DNA of 16,738 nt from Proteiniphilum sp. (lineage in GTDB: Bacteria; Bacteroidota; Bacteroidia; Bacteroidales; Dysgonomonadaceae), in assembly GCA_016649795.1 (NCBI GenBank), contig JAENWZ010000018.1:1-16738 (forward strand), written 5' to 3'. Shown here piece after piece: positions 16,252-16,738 of this stretch; position 1 is the first letter of the stretch, and the number at the start of each line of letters is the position of its first letter. The position numbers and the translations under genes were made by a program. Under the pieces are notes generated by a model, which saw nothing but the letters and a program-made list of their open reading frames with translations, was not told the DNA's origin and ran no database searches.

Positions 16252-16284
16252 TTTGGATGATATCGATTAACTTTACTATCTTTG
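16252..16284 (+). promoter_or_regulatory. Bacteroidota-type promoter P1
   Basis: TTTG at 16252-16255, a 21-nt spacer, then TATCTTTG at 16277-16284. Both elements match the -33/-7 consensus. It lies 137 nt upstream of P2 in the same direction; tandem promoters are usual for rRNA operons. Confidence 0.7.
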
Positions 16285-16306
16285 TAGCCCTTTCGGAGAA
16301 AAAGAA

Positions 16307-16390
16307 ATGCATCATAGAGATGATGAAAAAATTGAACTGATTGAATATCAATTTGAATTTTATGAAAGGGAAAAAAACTTTGCCAAATAG
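16307..16390 (+). CDS. Possible 27-codon small ORF between P1 and P2
   Basis: An ATG at 16307, preceded by GGAGAAAAAGAA, opens 27 codons ending at TAG 16388-16390. The product would be highly charged (MHHRDDEKIELIEYQ then FEFYEREKNFAK), with a helix-like pattern. It begins 22 nt after the P1 -7 box and ends at the base before the -33 of P2. No family is recognised, and it may be chance in A-rich DNA. Confidence 0.25.
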   Translation: MHHRDDEKIELIEYQFEFYEREKNFAK

Positions 16391-16421
16391 TTTGGTATTA
16401 AAAAATAAGTTTCTATCTTTG
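16391..16421 (+). promoter_or_regulatory. Bacteroidota-type promoter P2
   Basis: TTTG at 16391-16394, a 19-nt spacer, then TATCTTTG at 16414-16421: a textbook match to TTTG-N19-TAnnTTTG. It is followed by GCACCCGCTTTTG, a start region I associate with Bacteroidales rRNA promoters. This is the strongest promoter in the window by sequence. Confidence 0.8.
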
Positions 16422-16584
16422 CACCCGCTTTTGAAAGGAACACTGCCTGAAAAAGCAAGCGAGAAGCGATCTTTAGATATTTACATACACATTTTATAAG
16501 ACATAAAGCAGAGTATACAAGGGTCTGTACTTCTTTCAAGGAAGAAACAGACAATTTGGTACCCGTTCAATAAATTAAAAGGAG
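16422..16584 (+). other. rRNA-operon-type leader with boxA-like site and hairpin
   Basis: After P2 there is a 6-bp inverted repeat (GCTTTT 16427-16432 with AAAAGC 16451-16456). A boxA-like CGATCTTTAGA follows at 16467-16477, close to the antitermination boxA core GCTCTTTAA. A hairpin at 16523-16552 has GTCTGT pairing with ACAGAC and an inner TTCTT/AAGAA stem. I recall similar TTTACATAC...CAATTTGGTA sequence in front of 16S genes of Bacteroidales, but this is memory, not a search. No 16S start (AGAGTTTGATC) is present up to the window end. Confidence 0.5.
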
Positions 16585-16646
16585 CTATTTCGTTAAGCCA
16601 GATGAGCAGAAGCAAACTTGTTTGATTATGCCATGGCGAGAAATAG
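16585..16646 (+). repeat. Dispersed small repeat, copy 2
   Basis: Bases 16585-16624 match copy 1 (2261-2300) at 33 of 40 positions. This copy folds back better than copy 1: CTATTTC (16585-16591) pairs with GAAATAG (16640-16646), and GCCA (16597-16600) with TGGC (16634-16637). A small inner repeat, CAAA/TTTG, lies near 16613-16624. It is inserted in, or directly follows, the rRNA-type leader. Confidence 0.6.
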
Positions 16647-16738
16647 TTTCCGACAGGAATAAATAAATCGTGAATCCGGGAGTTATTTTGAAGGGATACA
16701 AACGACTTTAACGTATAGGATATTTTTTATTACCGATA
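16647..16738. other. Window-end stretch with no recognised feature
   Basis: The last 92 bases are A/T-rich, with no open frame of note, no clear promoter box and no recognised RNA. The transcript from P1/P2 should continue through here, so the gene it serves must lie beyond the window. Confidence 0.5.

Overview
The window looks like chromosomal DNA of a Bacteroidota species, probably of the order Bacteroidales. The evidence is a SusC/SusD outer-membrane pair, lipoproteins with short signal peptides, weak Shine-Dalgarno sites, and several exact matches to the Bacteroidota -7 promoter box TAnnTTTG. A Dysgonomonadaceae-like genus (Proteiniphilum, Petrimonas) is only a guess. No phage, transposase, CRISPR array or tRNA was seen.

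Layout. (1) 1-894: 3' part of a Cys/Met-metabolism PLP enzyme whose 5' end lies outside the window. (2) 892-996: 15 heptamer units that exactly fill the gap between two convergent stop codons. (3) 997-7178, minus strand: an apparent susC-susD-tlpA-like unit, with a small dispersed repeat between susD and the tlpA-like gene. (4) 7215-8318: cysK with its own rho-independent terminator, divergent from an orphan NarL/LuxR-type response regulator (8447-9094). (5) 9105-14570, minus strand: a collapsed yhcH-like gene, glgB (glycogen branching enzyme), manA (mannose-6-phosphate isomerase), a second heptamer array, hemH (ferrochelatase) and an exported Gfo/Idh/MocA oxidoreductase. (6) 14725-16161, plus strand: an exported protein with two PDZ domains around a DUF4136-like segment. 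(7) 16162-16738: a non-coding region with two tandem, near-ideal Bacteroidota promoters, a boxA-like site and a hairpin, resembling an rRNA operon leader; no 16S rRNA start is visible before the window ends. A second copy of the small dispersed repeat lies there.

How the genes fit together. The PLP enzyme and cysK both belong to sulfur amino acid metabolism and flank the SusCD/TlpA unit. glgB and manA belong to hexose-phosphate and glycogen metabolism, and hemH to heme synthesis. Most genes are ordinary housekeeping or transport functions. The unusual material is mainly between genes: phased 7-nt arrays, a dispersed repeat of about 65 nt, the rRNA-type leader, and the internally deleted yhcH-like gene. 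I found no convincing undescribed multi-gene system.
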